Shown piece by piece: positions 21,606 through 32,313 of a stretch of DNA of 64,000 nt (its first letter is position 1; each line of letters opens with the position of its first letter). A program made the position numbers and the translations under genes. The stretch comes from Mantis religiosa. Lineage: Eukaryota; Arthropoda; Insecta; Mantodea; Mantidae. The stretch covers positions 107,411,127 through 107,475,126 of the forward strand of contig CM060958.1 in the NCBI GenBank assembly GCA_030765055.1, written 5' to 3'. The notes beneath the pieces are model-generated. The model did not search any database. It saw nothing but the letters and a program-made list of their open reading frames with translations, and was not told where the DNA came from.

Positions 21606-21639
<34 letters not shown>
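21377..21639 (+). repeat. tRNA-derived SINE, family A, with long poly(A)
   Basis: Full-length copy: 'gcccgcctcggtagcataga', B box 'gagttcgaatctc', 'ggataaggttttactggggt', 'catttgagcatcatttcat', 'ggaggacgtaaattac', then 33 uninterrupted A (21607-21639). The intact pure A tail suggests this is the youngest of the three family A copies. Confidence 0.9.
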
Positions 21640-21640
<1 letters not shown>

Positions 21641-21970
21641 CACACGTTTAATTTGAGATGCTATTACATGTCTCAAAATAGAACACGATTCAACTGCAAT
21701 TGGCACTGTCAATTGCATTCAAAGGAATTCAGGTTCAACTGTCACTGTTTAGTGAAAACTGTCCTCAACACAGTAACCATCTTCTTAAATAAGGTCTGAT
21801 TACAAAGCAAACATTCTGGGAAATCAAAATGGCCTAAATGAATCTGATGTTGGGAAGTAGCACACAATGGCTGTTATTCTGCGGTAGACTTGCCATTAGT
21901 GATACCTAAGACCAGGCAGCTGGGGGGCACGTGCCAGTTTCCTGCAAACTGTAGACAGTTTTATGTTGCT
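21640..21970. other. UBE2O intron, nothing recognised
   Basis: No supported feature. Confidence 0.5.
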
Positions 21971-21974
21971 GTAA

Positions 21975-23135
21975 ATAAAACTAAACCAGAAAATTATAGG
22001 GGAATAACTTATTATGTATATTAAAATTATTTGATATAATAAAAAAAATTATGAAAAATGTAAAATAAATGAACAAGAAGAATTATGAAAAGTGCAGAAA
22101 TAAACAACAACAAAGATTCTGACATAATAGAATGCAATAAATGCAATATTTATTACATGTCAGATAGTTGAAAAAGCAGTTGAATACACAGTACAAGTTT
22201 TATTTTGCTTTGTGGATTTCACCAAAGTCTCAATTAAATTTGTGTAAAAGAACAAATGACTTATGATATAGTGTAGAAAGGGATCAGACAAGGGGATTCC
22301 GTAAGTCCTCTATTATTCAACTTAATAATGGATAAAATTATAGTGTGAAACATCTGCGAGGTTATTTGATTGAGAATAAACATTATAATGTAATAACTTA
22401 TGCTGATGACATAGTACTCATCGCAAGTACTGCTACAACTGTAGTGCCATTTTTTAAAATAATGCTGAGAGTTATAATATGACGTCTAGAACATGTATGT
22501 TATCAATTGAAAAGAGTAAAGGTATTTATATCGCAAAAGAATTGATAAGTTGTGAATTAGAAATAAAAGGCAGAATGATTGAACAAGTAATAAGTTTTAA
22601 GCACTTAGGAATAGAAATAACAAGCAACCGATATAATTGAAGTTAGAAACTGAGTACAAAATGTATCTAGAATGTCGAAAACCTATGTGACAATCTGGTA
22701 AAACAAATATCTTAACATGGAAAATAAAATAAAAATAATAAAACAATAGGTTAGTAATGATATATGGAATGTAAGCTAGAGCAGAAACCAGCAAAATTAA
22801 AGTTAATGAGAACAACAGAAATAAATACCATATGAACAATACTAGCTAATACAAAAATAGATAAAGTAAGAAATTAAATAAAAAGGCAAGAATGTGGCTT
22901 AATGGATGTAGTAAAATTTAGAAAAATGAGAAGACGGGAGTGGAATCTACATGTAGAATGAGTGGGAAGACATAGACTAATTAGAACAGCAAGAGATCTG
23001 ATACACCCCCCCCCCCCCCCCCCAAAAAAAAGAGGAAGAGTTCATCCAAAATAATAATTTCTAACCTGAATTATCATCCCCCTCAGATTCAACATGAAGA
23101 CCAAAGAACACAAGCTTAGGCAGAAAAAGAAGTAA
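21975..23135 (+). pseudogene. LINE reverse transcriptase remnant
   Basis: Broken frames give 'KPENYRGIT' (start of RT), 'FVDFTKVS' (first catalytic block, with the second Asp lost), 'GVRQGDSVSPLLFNLIMDKI' and 'NVITYADDIVLIAST' with the YADD box, then 'MRRREWNLHVE' and 'GRHRLIRTARD' from the C-terminus. This order is typical of RTE- or Jockey-type LINEs. A run of about 18 C lies at 23006-23023. Confidence 0.7.
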
Positions 23136-23264
23136 ATATCTTATATATAGAGCCAGAGTTCAGTTCAGGGATGGCTGTTCTCTTTTAAATTATTATTATT
23201 ATTGTTGTATACATACACTCTATGTACTTAAAAAATAAGTTGGATCATACAGCATTTGTAATAT

Positions 23265-23772
23265 TGTGACTGTGGGTTCGTAGAATTAAAAGGCCGAGTT
23301 GCAGAAATTAAAAATCTCCTTTTTTCGTAGAGATACATTGTTCAATTCTCTCATAGCATTACATCACATATACACAGTCCTCCAAGGTCGATGACAATAA
23401 AAAAACGTGACAGCTGATTACATTAGCTCTCGTTACAACACAGCTGGCTGTCTCTCATTTCACAACTACTGCTCTTTGCGAGCCTTCACGTCCTTAAGTA
23501 CCTAATTCGTAACTCTAGATGGTTCTAAAGTCAACCAGAAGCCGAACAATCTCTATCAGTCCAGAAATTTCCAAATCATTCTATCACATTCTAGAAGCGT
23601 AACTTAATCTATGCCGGCGAGGTCTTTACCTCAGTTATCGCTGCCCGCCGGCGCCCGCTTACAATAGCACCACTATCATTAACTGCTCAGCAAGGCTCAT
23701 TATTACCATGAAACTATATCCGCCGACTGTCCTCTTATTTGTGCCAAAACTTCTATGCCTGTTGCCGTGACA
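23265..23772 (-). repeat. 3' LTR of the gypsy element
   Basis: 508 bp, TGTGAC...GTGACA on the plus strand. It differs from the other LTR by about two dozen substitutions and a few small indels. Confidence 0.93.
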
Positions 23773-23783
23773 CTGCCCCCTCC

Positions 23784-25008
23784 TCAAGGCTGGTCGTCCC
23801 GAACAGCTTCATCGTAGCGGGCCAGACGATCCAAGTGTACCACCAGCATCTTCCCTAGGGGCACCTTCTTGATGCGGTAGACCATGCCGTTAATCCTCTT
23901 CACCACCCGGTACGGTCCTTGCCATGGTTGCTGGAGTTTCGGGCATCGTCCCTTGGTCCGGGTATGACGGTACAACCAAACTAGGTCAACCCTGCTGGAA
24001 CTCTTGGCTGTTGGCCTGCCAGTCGTATCGGATCTTCATGCGGTCGCTGGCTTTCTGGATGTTCTGACGAGCCATCTCATGCATGTCGTGGAGATGGTCC
24101 ACCAGGTTCTCCACATACTCGGTTGCTGGCTGTTTTGCGTCCGGTGGGCTTCCAAAAGCCAGATCACTGGGGAGACGTAACTCTCGGCCGAACATTAAAC
24201 TGGCTGGCGTCATCCCAGTGGTGTGTGTTGACGAGCGGTAGGCCAGTAAGAACAGTGGCACCTTTATGTCCCAGTCTCGCTGATGGCTGGCCACGACCTT
24301 CCTCAGGTGTTCTTCTAAGGTCTTGATGTATCTCTCGACCATGCCGTCCGACTGTGGATGTAGGGGTGTGGTGCGCGTCTTGTTCACCCCAAGTGATTCT
24401 AGTGCCTCCTTCATCAGGTTGGATTCAAAATTCGTGCCCTGGTCGCTGTGGAGCTCTAGCGGCACCCCAAATCGGCAGAACACTTGCTCCACAAGGCAGT
24501 CCGTGATTGTCTTCGCCTCCTGGTTCGGAATGGCAAACACCTCTGGCCACTTGGTGAAGTAGTCCACGACCACCATCAGGTACTTGTTGCCTCGGTCGGA
24601 CACGGGGAATGGTCCAGCTATGTCGACGGCGATCCTTTCGAATGGCGCTCCGACTATGTACTGCTGCATGCGATCCCGGCTCCTAGTCTGGGGGCCGCGA
24701 CTCTCCGCGAACACATGACATTCACGGCACCATCTCTCAGCGTCTGCTCGGAGCCTCAGCCAGTAGTACCGCTGTCGGAGTTTGTTGATGGTTCGGTTTG
24801 CTCCCAAGTGTCCTCCTGAAGTACCGGCGTGCACTTTCTCCAAGACTTCCGGGACCTTGCTTCGGGGGAGTACCAACTGTTCTCTCTGCATCTTTCCATC
24901 AGGCGATTCCCATACCCGGAACAGCAGATCACCAGGCGGCCCCACCGAGGTTTTTCGGTAGTCTTCACCTTGAGTGTTGACGCGCGTAAGTGGCGTATCC
25001 ACTTCCAT
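23784..25008 (-). pseudogene. Integrase of the gypsy element
   Basis: The main frame (25008 to 23986) holds the zinc-binding HHCC region (His60, His67, Cys94, Cys97 of that frame) and the DDE core: Asp129 in 'VDIAGPF', Asp189 in 'HSDQGTNFE' and Glu225 in 'VERYIKTLEEH', with the usual 35-residue spacing between the last two. A frameshift near 23980 leads to 23975-23784, which carries the GPY/F-type C-terminal motif 'PWQGPYRVVKRINGMVYR'. The enzyme would insert the cDNA into chromosomal DNA. All catalytic residues remain, but the reading frame is split and the upstream pol is broken. Confidence 0.9.
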
Positions 25009-25226
25009 CCCGTCTTGAGTCCTCAGGACCAGATGGGGGATTTGTTAGTCTCTAGGTCTTGCCCTATGGAAAGCCCCACGGAGGACGCCGAGCGCCCTTT
25101 GGGACAGCTCGGATACTCCCTGGTTGAAGGAGGCCCGGGTCTTGTTCCTACGGGTTCAAGGCTAATGGGAGTAGAGTCTCTGGCCTTAACCCGGAACAGC
25201 ACGCCCTCTCTTGTCTTCAGTGAATC

Positions 25227-25805
25227 CTATTGGGCCCAATACGACTTGTAGGTGGCGCTCCTCGGTGCGATGTCTTCCCAGGTTGGTCTTATCCCTGCCT
25301 CCACTTCTCTCAAGAGTGGCCCCAATTCTGTGTCCGCCAGCTGTTCCCTCCTCTGGCCTGCGCTATCCCAGCCATCTGCAGGCACTGCCGTGACTACTCG
25401 GACTGCTGCGGCACGCTCTTTCTCTTCCACTCCTGTGCATTGGCCGCACTCCTCTGGGCAGGGTCTTCGAGATATGGCGTCAGCGTTACCGTGGCTCTGT
25501 TCAGAGGTGAAGTCATACTCCTGCAGGCTCTGGACCCAACGTGCTGTCTGGCCTTTCAGGTTCTTAAAGCTCAATCGCCAGGTTAGGGCGGAATGGTCAG
25601 TCCTCAGGTGGAATGGCTGACCGTACAGGTACTTGTGAAAGTGCTCCAAGGTCTTTACTACCGCCAATAATTCTCGCCGGGTGACGCAGTAGTTCTTCTC
25701 TGCCTTGGATAGCGTGTTGCTGTAGTAGGCTATCACCCGCTCGTGGCCGTTCTGAACTTGCGATAGGACGCCTCCAATGCAATGGTTGCTGGCGTTTGTG
25801 TCCAC
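25227..25805 (-). pseudogene. RNase H domain of the gypsy element
   Basis: Frame opening 'DTNASNHCIGGVLSQ', then 'YYSNTLSKAEKNYCVTRREL' and 'LRTDHSAL', the acidic blocks of an LTR-element RNase H, followed by a linker ('HGNADAISRRPCPEECGQC') that leads to the integrase. It removes the RNA strand after first-strand synthesis. A frame break upstream separates it from the RT. Confidence 0.88.
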
Positions 25806-25898
25806 AATGAAAGCGCCGCCTGGTTATGGAAATCCCAAAATGGGAACACTGCACAGTGTCTTCTTCAGGTGCTGGAAAGCGTGTTCAGCGTCCTCCGT

Positions 25899-26724
25899 CT
25901 ACACATAGGGTCGTTGTTCCTCTGTCAGGCGGGTAAGGGGTTTGGCGATGTTGGAGAACCCCTTTATGAAACTGCGGTAATAACTGCACAGCCCCAGGAA
26001 ACTGCGCAACTCTCGCTTATCCTTTTGGCGAGGCCAATCTCTCACAGCCTGAATTTTCTCCGGGTCTGTGGCCACTCCGGTTGGTGAGACTATGTGGCCA
26101 AAGTAGTTAACTTCTTTGCGGAAGAGCTGGCACTTCTTCGCGTTCAGCTTCAAGTTGATTGCCTGCAGTCTCTGTAACACCCTGCTTAGGTTGTCGAGAT
26201 GGTCTTCGAACGTCTTGCCGACGAAGATGATATCCAAGTATAGCAGGCATGCTTCATATGTCAATCCTCTCATTATTGATTCCATGAGGCGTTGTGGCTG
26301 ATGCATTGCAGAGCCCAAGGAGCATAACTGTGAACTGCCAAAGTCCTTGGCCTGTCGAGAATGCAGTCTTTTCCTTGTCTCTTTGGTCTAGAGCCACCTG
26401 CCAGTAACCAGACTTCAGATCCAGGGTCGAGAACCACTGTGCACCAGCTAGCGTGTCCAGGGTATCGTCAATCCGGGGTAAGGGGAAACAGTCCTTCCGG
26501 GTGACAGCGTTCAGCTTTCTGTAGTCCACGCAGAAGCGTAGCTCGCCGTTCTTCTTTGTCATCAGAACTACAGGGGAACACCAGGGGCTGTCAGACTCTT
26601 CAATCACTCCCCTGGATATCATCTCGTCTACCATATCCCGTACCGCCGCTTGTTTCGCCAACGGAACGCGTCTAGGTGGTTGCCGAATAGGCCAGGCGCC
26701 TCTGGTGTCGATGCGGTGAAGCAC
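25899..26724 (-). pseudogene. Reverse transcriptase of the gypsy element, catalytic box damaged
   Basis: Frame 26724-26254 gives 'VIEESDSPWCSPVVLMTKKN', 'LRFCVDYRKLNAVT', 'FPLPRIDDTLDTLAGAQWFS' and 'TLDLKSGYWQV'. A frameshift near 26300 leads to 26318-25899 with 'RNLTYEACLLYL'-like sequence and the connection 'LRSFLGLCSYYRSFIKGFSN'. The catalytic box normally has two adjacent aspartates after Tyr-x; here only one is present (tac ttg gat atc on the minus strand, near 26240), as if one codon were lost in frame. This and the frameshift make the RT inactive. Confidence 0.9.
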
Positions 26725-26886
26725 TTTATCCGCGTGGCCGTAGTCATTTTCGCCTTGGCTGAAGACGCGCTGGTATTGCCTCAGTAGTTGTCGAACTTTC
26801 TCCAGCTGTTCTGAGGTCAGATGGTCGGCCGCCCTATCCAGTAAGCCTTCCAGCCGGGACCCCAGGTGTTGCGTCGGTACCGGCTC

Positions 26887-27174
26887 CTATATCTTGTCGA
26901 TAGCTGTCACGCTGACCACGGGCTCGCACGTCCTCAGCTCTGTTCCGGCCTGGACGTCGTGATCGGTGTCTGCCAGGTTGAGCAGTCTCAGTGGCACCTC
27001 CTCTCGGCACGGCAATAATGTCCTGGCTACACAGAGTCCGTGTACAGGCGTCATCTGGTCCAGCATAATGTTCTTCGTCCGCTGACCTTCTAGTCGCGTC
27101 GTCACCACCACCACGTCTTCCTTCAAGATGACCCTGCAGATTCCAAGGCGCTCGTCGGTTTGCCGGAGTATCAC
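26887..27174 (-). pseudogene. gypsy pol leader between gag and RT (protease absent)
   Basis: The 95-codon frame ('RLGICRVILKEDVVVVTTRL', 'NLADTDHDVQAGTELRTCEP') corresponds to the stretch between protease and RT in related elements. It follows the gag zinc knuckle almost directly, and no DTG/DSG aspartic protease motif can be found between them. This points to an internal deletion of the protease. Confidence 0.65.
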
Positions 27175-28415
27175 CTCTTCTCCATAGAGACGCAGGACCT
27201 ACCTGCCGACGTCAACCGTCGCCTCGTGGCTGCTGGGCAGTCTCTCTCCAGGTGTCCTGGCTGTCCATACCCCCAACACAGGCCACTGGGTCTTCGCCGG
27301 CGTTCCTCGGCTGGTTTTCTGTCCCCGGTGTAGTGGACGCTCCTCGTTCTCGACGTCGGGATAGCTGTCACTTTGGCTGCCTCCATCCTTAATGCTGCCG
27401 TTAGCGCCTCGTGGATGGTTTTGTAATCGCCGAGCATTAGGCGCTGACGAATCTCCGTGTCTCGTACCCCGTCAACGAATGTGTAGGCAGCTTCCCGGGA
27501 TACGAACTCTGGTGGGAGGTCGACTGGGGCCTTGCTAGCCAGTTGCTCAACAGCCAGGGCGAACTCCTGCAGTGTCTCCCCTGGCTGCTGTGACCTTGCC
27601 TTTAGCTGGCTGCAGTACGCTGCGGCTAAGCGCTGGTTGCCAAAACGATTCTCTAGGGCCTCCCAGATGTCCTTGGGCGCCGCTGTTGTACTGCGTTAAG
27701 GACTTCTGCGGCCCGTCCCTGGAGGCTGGCTATTAATTGCGTTGCCTCTTCCTCTGGTGACCATTTGTTGTGCCACTGCGTCGAACTGGCGGCGGAAGAC
27801 TTCGAAAGTTGTCGCGCCGTCGTATTTAGGCGGTTTGACGCGCGCAGATGTTGTGTCGCGTCCCGGCGCGTCGGCCTTTAAGTCCTTTAACCTCCTGCCG
27901 ACGATGTCCTCTACCATGGCATTCAGGGACTTTGTGTTGCTGTCGGCCTTTCCCTCCAGGTTGTTAACGCGGTTCGTAAGGTCTTCGACATCTTCCACCA
28001 TGGCGTTCAGGGACTTGGCGTTACTGTCGGCCTTTTCCTCCAGGTCATTTAAGCGGTTCGCCAGGTCTTCAACGCAGTCGTCCACTTGGCCCATCCACTT
28101 GCCCAGCTCCGTCACGTCATCCCTCATGCTGGCCAACTGTTCCTCAAATTTGGCAGCGAGAACCTCGTTCGCCAGCTTCATTTCCGTGGCCAGACTGTCA
28201 ATCGCTGCTCTCATTTCTGTGGTTAATTCAGCCTTCATGGCAGTCAAATTGTGATTTGTCGTCTCCAACTTTGTGGCCAGGTCGCTATTTGCCGCCTCCA
28301 TCTTGGCTGTTAATTCGGCCTTCATTTCTTCCATCTTCTCGGTGATGTCATTAGCCATCTTCATTTGTTTCAACTCTGTTATTTGCCGCTTTTGTTTTTG
28401 CAGCGAGGTTGTCAT
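27171..28415 (-). pseudogene. gag of the gypsy element, frameshifted
   Basis: Frame 28415-27696 begins with a long alanine/lysine/glutamate-rich coiled coil containing repeats ('KADSN.KSLNAMVED' twice), then the start of the capsid region 'VKPPKYDGATTFEVFRRQFD'. A frameshift near 27690 leads on to 'LENRFGNQRLAAAYCSQLKA' and 27437-27171, which ends in a zinc knuckle 'CWGYGQPGHLERDC' in which the second Cys is Tyr. Gag forms the intracellular particle that packages element RNA. The loss of a knuckle Cys and the frameshift indicate a dead copy. Confidence 0.85.
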
Positions 28416-28490
28416 TCGCTGCTTTCATTTCCGCCATCTTCTCCAAAATCTTTTCCAATGTAGCCTCCATGTCGCACTTCTGACACCAGT

Positions 28491-29002
28491 TGTGACTTTG
28501 TGGGTTCGTAGAATTAAAAGGCTGAGTTGCAGAAATTAAAAATCTTTTTTATTTTCGTAGGGACATACTGTTCAATTCTCACGTAACAACATTACATCAC
28601 ATATACACAGTCCTCCAAGGTCGATGACAATAACAAACCGTGACAGCTGATTACATTAGCTCTTGTTACAACAACACAGCTGGCTGTCTCTCATTTCACA
28701 ACTACTGCTCTTTGCGAGCCTTCACGTCCTTAAGTACCTAATTCGCAACTCTAGATGGTTCTAAAGTCAGCCAGAAGCCGAACAATCTCTCTCAGTCCAG
28801 AAATTTCCAAATCATTCTATCACATTCTAGAAGCATAACTATGCCGGCGAGGCTTTTACCTCAGTTATCGCTGCCCGCCGGCACCCGCTTACAATAGCAC
28901 CACTATCATTAACTGCGCAGCAAGGCTCATTATTACCATGAAACTATATCTGCCGACTGTCCTCTTATTTGTGCCGAAACTTTTATGCATGTTGCCGTGA
29001 CA
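28491..29002 (-). repeat. 5' LTR of the gypsy element
   Basis: 512 bp, the promoter-bearing LTR in element orientation. It is followed (on the minus strand) by the primer binding site ending at 28489. Right flank ATAT at 29003-29006. Confidence 0.93.
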
Positions 29003-29064
29003 ATATTATAGAATTTAATGTACATTATTCTAGTATTTAAATTTTGCAAAGGTGCTCAACAAGG

Positions 29065-29240
29065 ACAAAAGATACTGCCTCTGTAGTTGATTAGTCAGTA
29101 TTCTGGCTTTTCAACCCAGAGATCTCGGGTTTGATTCCTGTCTGGAGTGGGAAATGTTTCTTTGCCATACCCTCCACGAAGTCTGAAAGTGTGAATGTGA
29201 GTGTGTTTAATAGAAACCTAGAAAAAGGCTTATAAATTCA
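29065..29240 (+). repeat. Possible tRNA-derived SINE, family D
   Basis: A tRNA-like head 'tctgtagttgattagtcagt' with B box 'gggtttgattcc' (about 29131-29142) followed by a non-tRNA body. No second copy is in the window and no duplication could be fixed. Confidence 0.45.
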
Positions 29241-29671
29241 TAGCTGCAATGTCTGTCATATAAGAAAGGTAAAAAAGTCTATAAGAAGCAGTGTTTTCCT
29301 CAATTAGAAAAAGTTTATATACAAATATGATAATTTGAAACTTAAAACTTCACTTATCTTATAAGAAATTATGAAACTTTTCTTATGAATTGATCAGGAT
29401 TACGATTTTGTGAAAGCCATGTTTATGACTTTGGCTGAAGATGTGAAGAAAGTTTTCACGAAATTGCATTCCTCATCAATTTATAAGTATAGTTTCGTCA
29501 TTTCTAATAAGATAAGTGAAGTTTTATGTTACAAATTATTATATTTGTATATATTTGTTTGCTTCACTGTTAATAGCTTCATATTTTACATATTTATTAG
29601 AAAAAGTTTGTTGCAATATATCTTAATTAGTACATGTGTGGACTTACAGTGGTTTAATTTCTGGTTGTCAG
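29241..29671. other. UBE2O intron, nothing recognised
   Basis: AT-rich; ends in 'ttctggttgtcag', the acceptor for the next exon. The open frame that starts at 29410 is intronic up to 29671. Confidence 0.6.
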
Positions 29672-29873
29672 GTTTGATATTGGTCAGCGAACCATATTTT
29701 AATGAAGCAGGCTATGAAAAACAAAAGGGATCACAGCAAGGCAAAGAAAATTCAAGAATGTACAATGAAATGGCAGTTCTGAAGCTTGTTCAGTCCCTTA
29801 CTAAACTCATTGTACAACCTCCTCCAGTCTTCTGTGAAGAAATAATGGAACACTTCAGAAAAACCGCATATAA
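29672..29873 (+). CDS. UBE2O: UBE2O exon: C-terminal half of the UBC domain
   Basis: Enters in phase 1 (completing Gly) and leaves after two bases of a Lys codon. Reads 'LILVSEPYFNEAGYEKQKGS', 'ENSRMYNEMAVLKLVQSLTK', 'PPPVFCEEIMEHFRKTAY'. These are the helices that follow the active site in UBE2O, which is longer than a minimal E2 here. Acceptor AG at 29670-29671, donor GTGAGT at 29874. The joined reading frame with the previous exon reads through 'SIQGLILV', a sequence typical of the family. Confidence 0.95.
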
Positions 29874-30223
29874 GTGAGTATTGTGATTATATATTACTGG
29901 AAATTATATTTACTACCACTTAGTATATGCATTTATTCAAGAACTTTCTTACATTTCATTTTAGATAGCTTAACTTTAGCAAGTGTTCAATGATGTAACA
30001 TAATAACCTTTACTTAATTCTCTCTATTCCTCCTTTCCTTCCTTCTCTCCTTTCCCCCCTCTTTTACCTTCTACATTAGCTGCAAGAGTTGATGCTAAGT
30101 GCCCAAGTTCAGTTTCAGTTTTTCACAGTGAAAGCTGTTTGTGATACTTTTCTTCAGCTTTACTCTTGTTTTGCTGTGACAAAAAGTCTAAAGTCACAAG
30201 GTTTACATGCAAAAGGAATTCAC
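29874..30223. other. UBE2O intron, pyrimidine-rich
   Basis: A C/T-rich stretch at about 30010-30070; no element recognised before the solo LTR. Confidence 0.5.
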
Positions 30224-30227
30224 ATAT

Positions 30228-30669
30228 TGTGACTTTGTGGGTTCGTAGAATTAAAAGTCCAATTTGCCGAAATTCTAATTGTTCTTTATTTCCGAAGCAA
30301 TACACTGTTCATTTCTCACGTAACATCACATCACATCACATGTACATAGTCTACCAAGGTTGATGACCATAACAAACATCAGCTCTCGTTACAACACTTC
30401 ACAGCTGACTCTCGTTTTACAACAACTGTCCGCTGGCATGTCACAATCTCTTATATATCTCATTCATAATCGAGAGACTTCTCGAGCAAATAAGAAAAAC
30501 AACTATTCTCTATCAATCGAGATATCACTAGAACCTTCCGTGCGTGAAACCCTATCTGGGCCTGGAAGTCACTTATCTCAAGCACTATGTTTATTTGCTT
30601 ATGCAAGCACTTTATTACCGTGAAACATAATCCACCGTCTGTTATATATTTATGCCCGTTGCCATGACA
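30228..30669. mobile_element. Solo LTR of the Ty3/gypsy family
   Basis: 442 bp beginning TGTGACTTTGTGGGTTCG and ending ATGACA, with ATAT duplications at 30224-30227 and 30670-30673. Related to, but diverged from, the LTRs of the element at 23265-29002. It ends 7 bases before a SINE that was inserted later. Confidence 0.88.
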
Positions 30670-30676
30670 ATATTCT

Positions 30677-30921
30677 GGCCACGCCGTGGCTCAGTGGTTA
30701 GACCGCTTGGCTCTCACCAAGGCGGCCCGGGTTCGATCCCAGGTGACTGCAAAGTGAGATTTGTGGTGGACAACACAGTGTTGGGGCGCGTTTTCTCCGG
30801 GACCTCCGGTTTCCCCCGCCATCTCATTCCACCGGAGCTCCATCTTCATCTCATGCATCATCAGTGCCATCGCCTGCGGTGCCGTATGTTGTAAAAGTGG
30901 GCGTTAAACACTACACCTTTC
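30677..30921 (+). repeat. tRNA-derived SINE, family B
   Basis: Begins ggccacgccgtggctcagtg with an A box 'tggctcagtggtt' and B box 'gggttcgatccc', then a body 'gtgagatttgtggtggacaa' and an end 'gcgttaaacactacac'. The 13-bp duplication atgacaatattct (30664-30676, 30922-30934) contains the last six bases of the neighbouring solo LTR and its ATAT repeat. The SINE is therefore younger than the LTR insertion. Related copies: 35370, 36965 (minus), 38592. Confidence 0.92.
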
Positions 30922-31020
30922 ATGACAATATTCTGTATCTATGTATACAATTATTTAATGTAATCAGAGTTAGCTTGAAACATCAGGGAACAGTTTGGAG
31001 AACTGGACTGCTTAGATACA

Positions 31021-31191
31021 GTCAGACTGAAAAGTTCAATGCTCTAGCCGGTATTTGAACCATGGATCTGCCAGTCTCCATCCAGCTGCTCTTAACCACT
31101 GAGGTACCACGGTAACACGCCAGCATGACACTAAATTCTCCAATTGACTTGCATCTTTCCCAGTAAACCACTAGTAGTTCTCATATACTTG
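31021..31191 (-). repeat. Family C repeat, tail part
   Basis: Minus-strand copy with 'agactgaaaagttcaatgc', inverted B box 'ggtatttgaacc' and 'agtaaaccactagtagttct'. It is interrupted by a LINE and continues at 32076-32215. Confidence 0.65.
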
Positions 31192-32075
31192 ATATTTGAT
31201 GTTTATTTGTACAGTTTCCATTACATTTTCACTACAATGACTTTAACATTGAACATGCAGTATTATAAATCCTGTACAAATACATGAAAATTGCTGATCC
31301 AGATTTACTCGCTGACTTAGGTCCCCTGGCCATAAGCCTTTGGTTTTCCTGAGCAGCTTGGTGTCATTTCTTCTTGACTTCGCTTCTTTTTACCCTAATC
31401 CACTGTTCTCTTAACCTATATAAGAATTCTTCTATGCGTCTATTTTTCTTTTTACCCATCCCCGTTAGTATGCGTAACACCAATATCTCATTACTCATGC
31501 TGTCCCATTTCTTATCCCTTATTTTTCTTCTGTAATTTATTAACTCTTTACATTCTATCAGGTAATGAACAGTGCTCTCGTCATCTCCACAAAATTCACA
31601 TATCCCTACCTCATTACTTCTCAACCCTTTTAGGTATATTATTCCTACTCTCTTCCATGCTATGCCTTCTCTTCCAGTTTTGTCACATTGATCTATATAT
31701 TTTTCCCTACCACATTCTGTCTTTAATTGCTTATAAAATTTCAAAGATTTCTTTTCTACTATACTTTCCCATATCTCCTGCCTATGTATGTCATGTATTC
31801 TAGTTGTCACTTCCTTCCAAAACATGCTATGATTTGACTCTGCTCTCCATAAATCTCCCATGCCTATCTTCGATACCATTCTTTCCAATTCCGACCACCA
31901 ACTATTTGTATTTTTAATCCTTTTCTGTTGCTTCATGCACAGATTCAATAATTGCCCTTTCTGCCCTTTAATAAACTTATACCATAATTTCGTTATTCTC
32001 TCTATTATTATTCCTCTCCTTTTTGTATTACCTAGCTCTAGTAATGCCGCTTCTCTTGGTGCTGAGTTCGCATAT
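31192..32075 (-). pseudogene. LINE, 5'-truncated, ORF2 C-terminus
   Basis: A minus-strand frame of 241 codons (32089 to 31364) contains 'TVYANSAPREAALLELGNTK', several basic helices and a zinc-binding block 'CEFCGDDESTVHYLIECKEL' near its end, the usual C-terminus of a non-LTR retrotransposon ORF2. The first dozen residues belong to the flanking repeat. RT and endonuclease domains are missing. Its frame is still open, so it may be fairly young. It splits a family C repeat, with catatac on both sides. Confidence 0.75.
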
Positions 32076-32215
32076 ACAGTGAGATACATACGTTTTGTTG
32101 CGACTTATTACACTATAAGTACTTAAGTTCCAGGCTTCACGGTTAAATCACTATTAGGTTAACTGATAGAAATTAATTGTTCCTCCACATAGTGGTGCAT
32201 AGGCTAAGATTCGGA
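32076..32215 (-). repeat. Family C repeat, head part
   Basis: Continues 31021-31191: 'gagatacatacgttttgttg', 'agtacttaagttccaggctt', and the terminal motif 'ttaactgatagaaattaatt' with 'gcataggctaag'. Confidence 0.6.
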
Positions 32216-32313
32216 CTGCTTGTAAGAAACATTACTTGAACTTGAGATGGAGTAGTGATGATTTTGGATGTTTTCATGGTAGTTAAATATTCTGATATCC
32301 TACATTTGATCTA

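Larger units (their letters stand above)
23265..29002 (-). mobile_element. Ty3/gypsy LTR retrotransposon, full length, defective
   Basis: 5738 bp with LTRs at both ends and a 4-bp duplication ATAT (23261-23264, 29003-29006). On the minus strand, after the 5' LTR, a primer binding site starts at 28489 (tggtgtcagaagtgcgac), which fits the 3' end of a tRNA-Leu type primer. Then come gag, a pol with RT, RNase H and integrase, and a polypurine tract gaggagggggcag beside the 3' LTR. The two LTRs look about 95 percent identical by eye. The aspartic protease is missing, frames are shifted in several places, and no env is seen. It lies in the UBE2O intron in antisense orientation. Confidence 0.95.

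Noticed and set aside
24123..25620. Several plus-strand frames over 60-140 codons
   Set aside because: They are shadows of the minus-strand gypsy pol, which has clear RNase H and integrase motifs.
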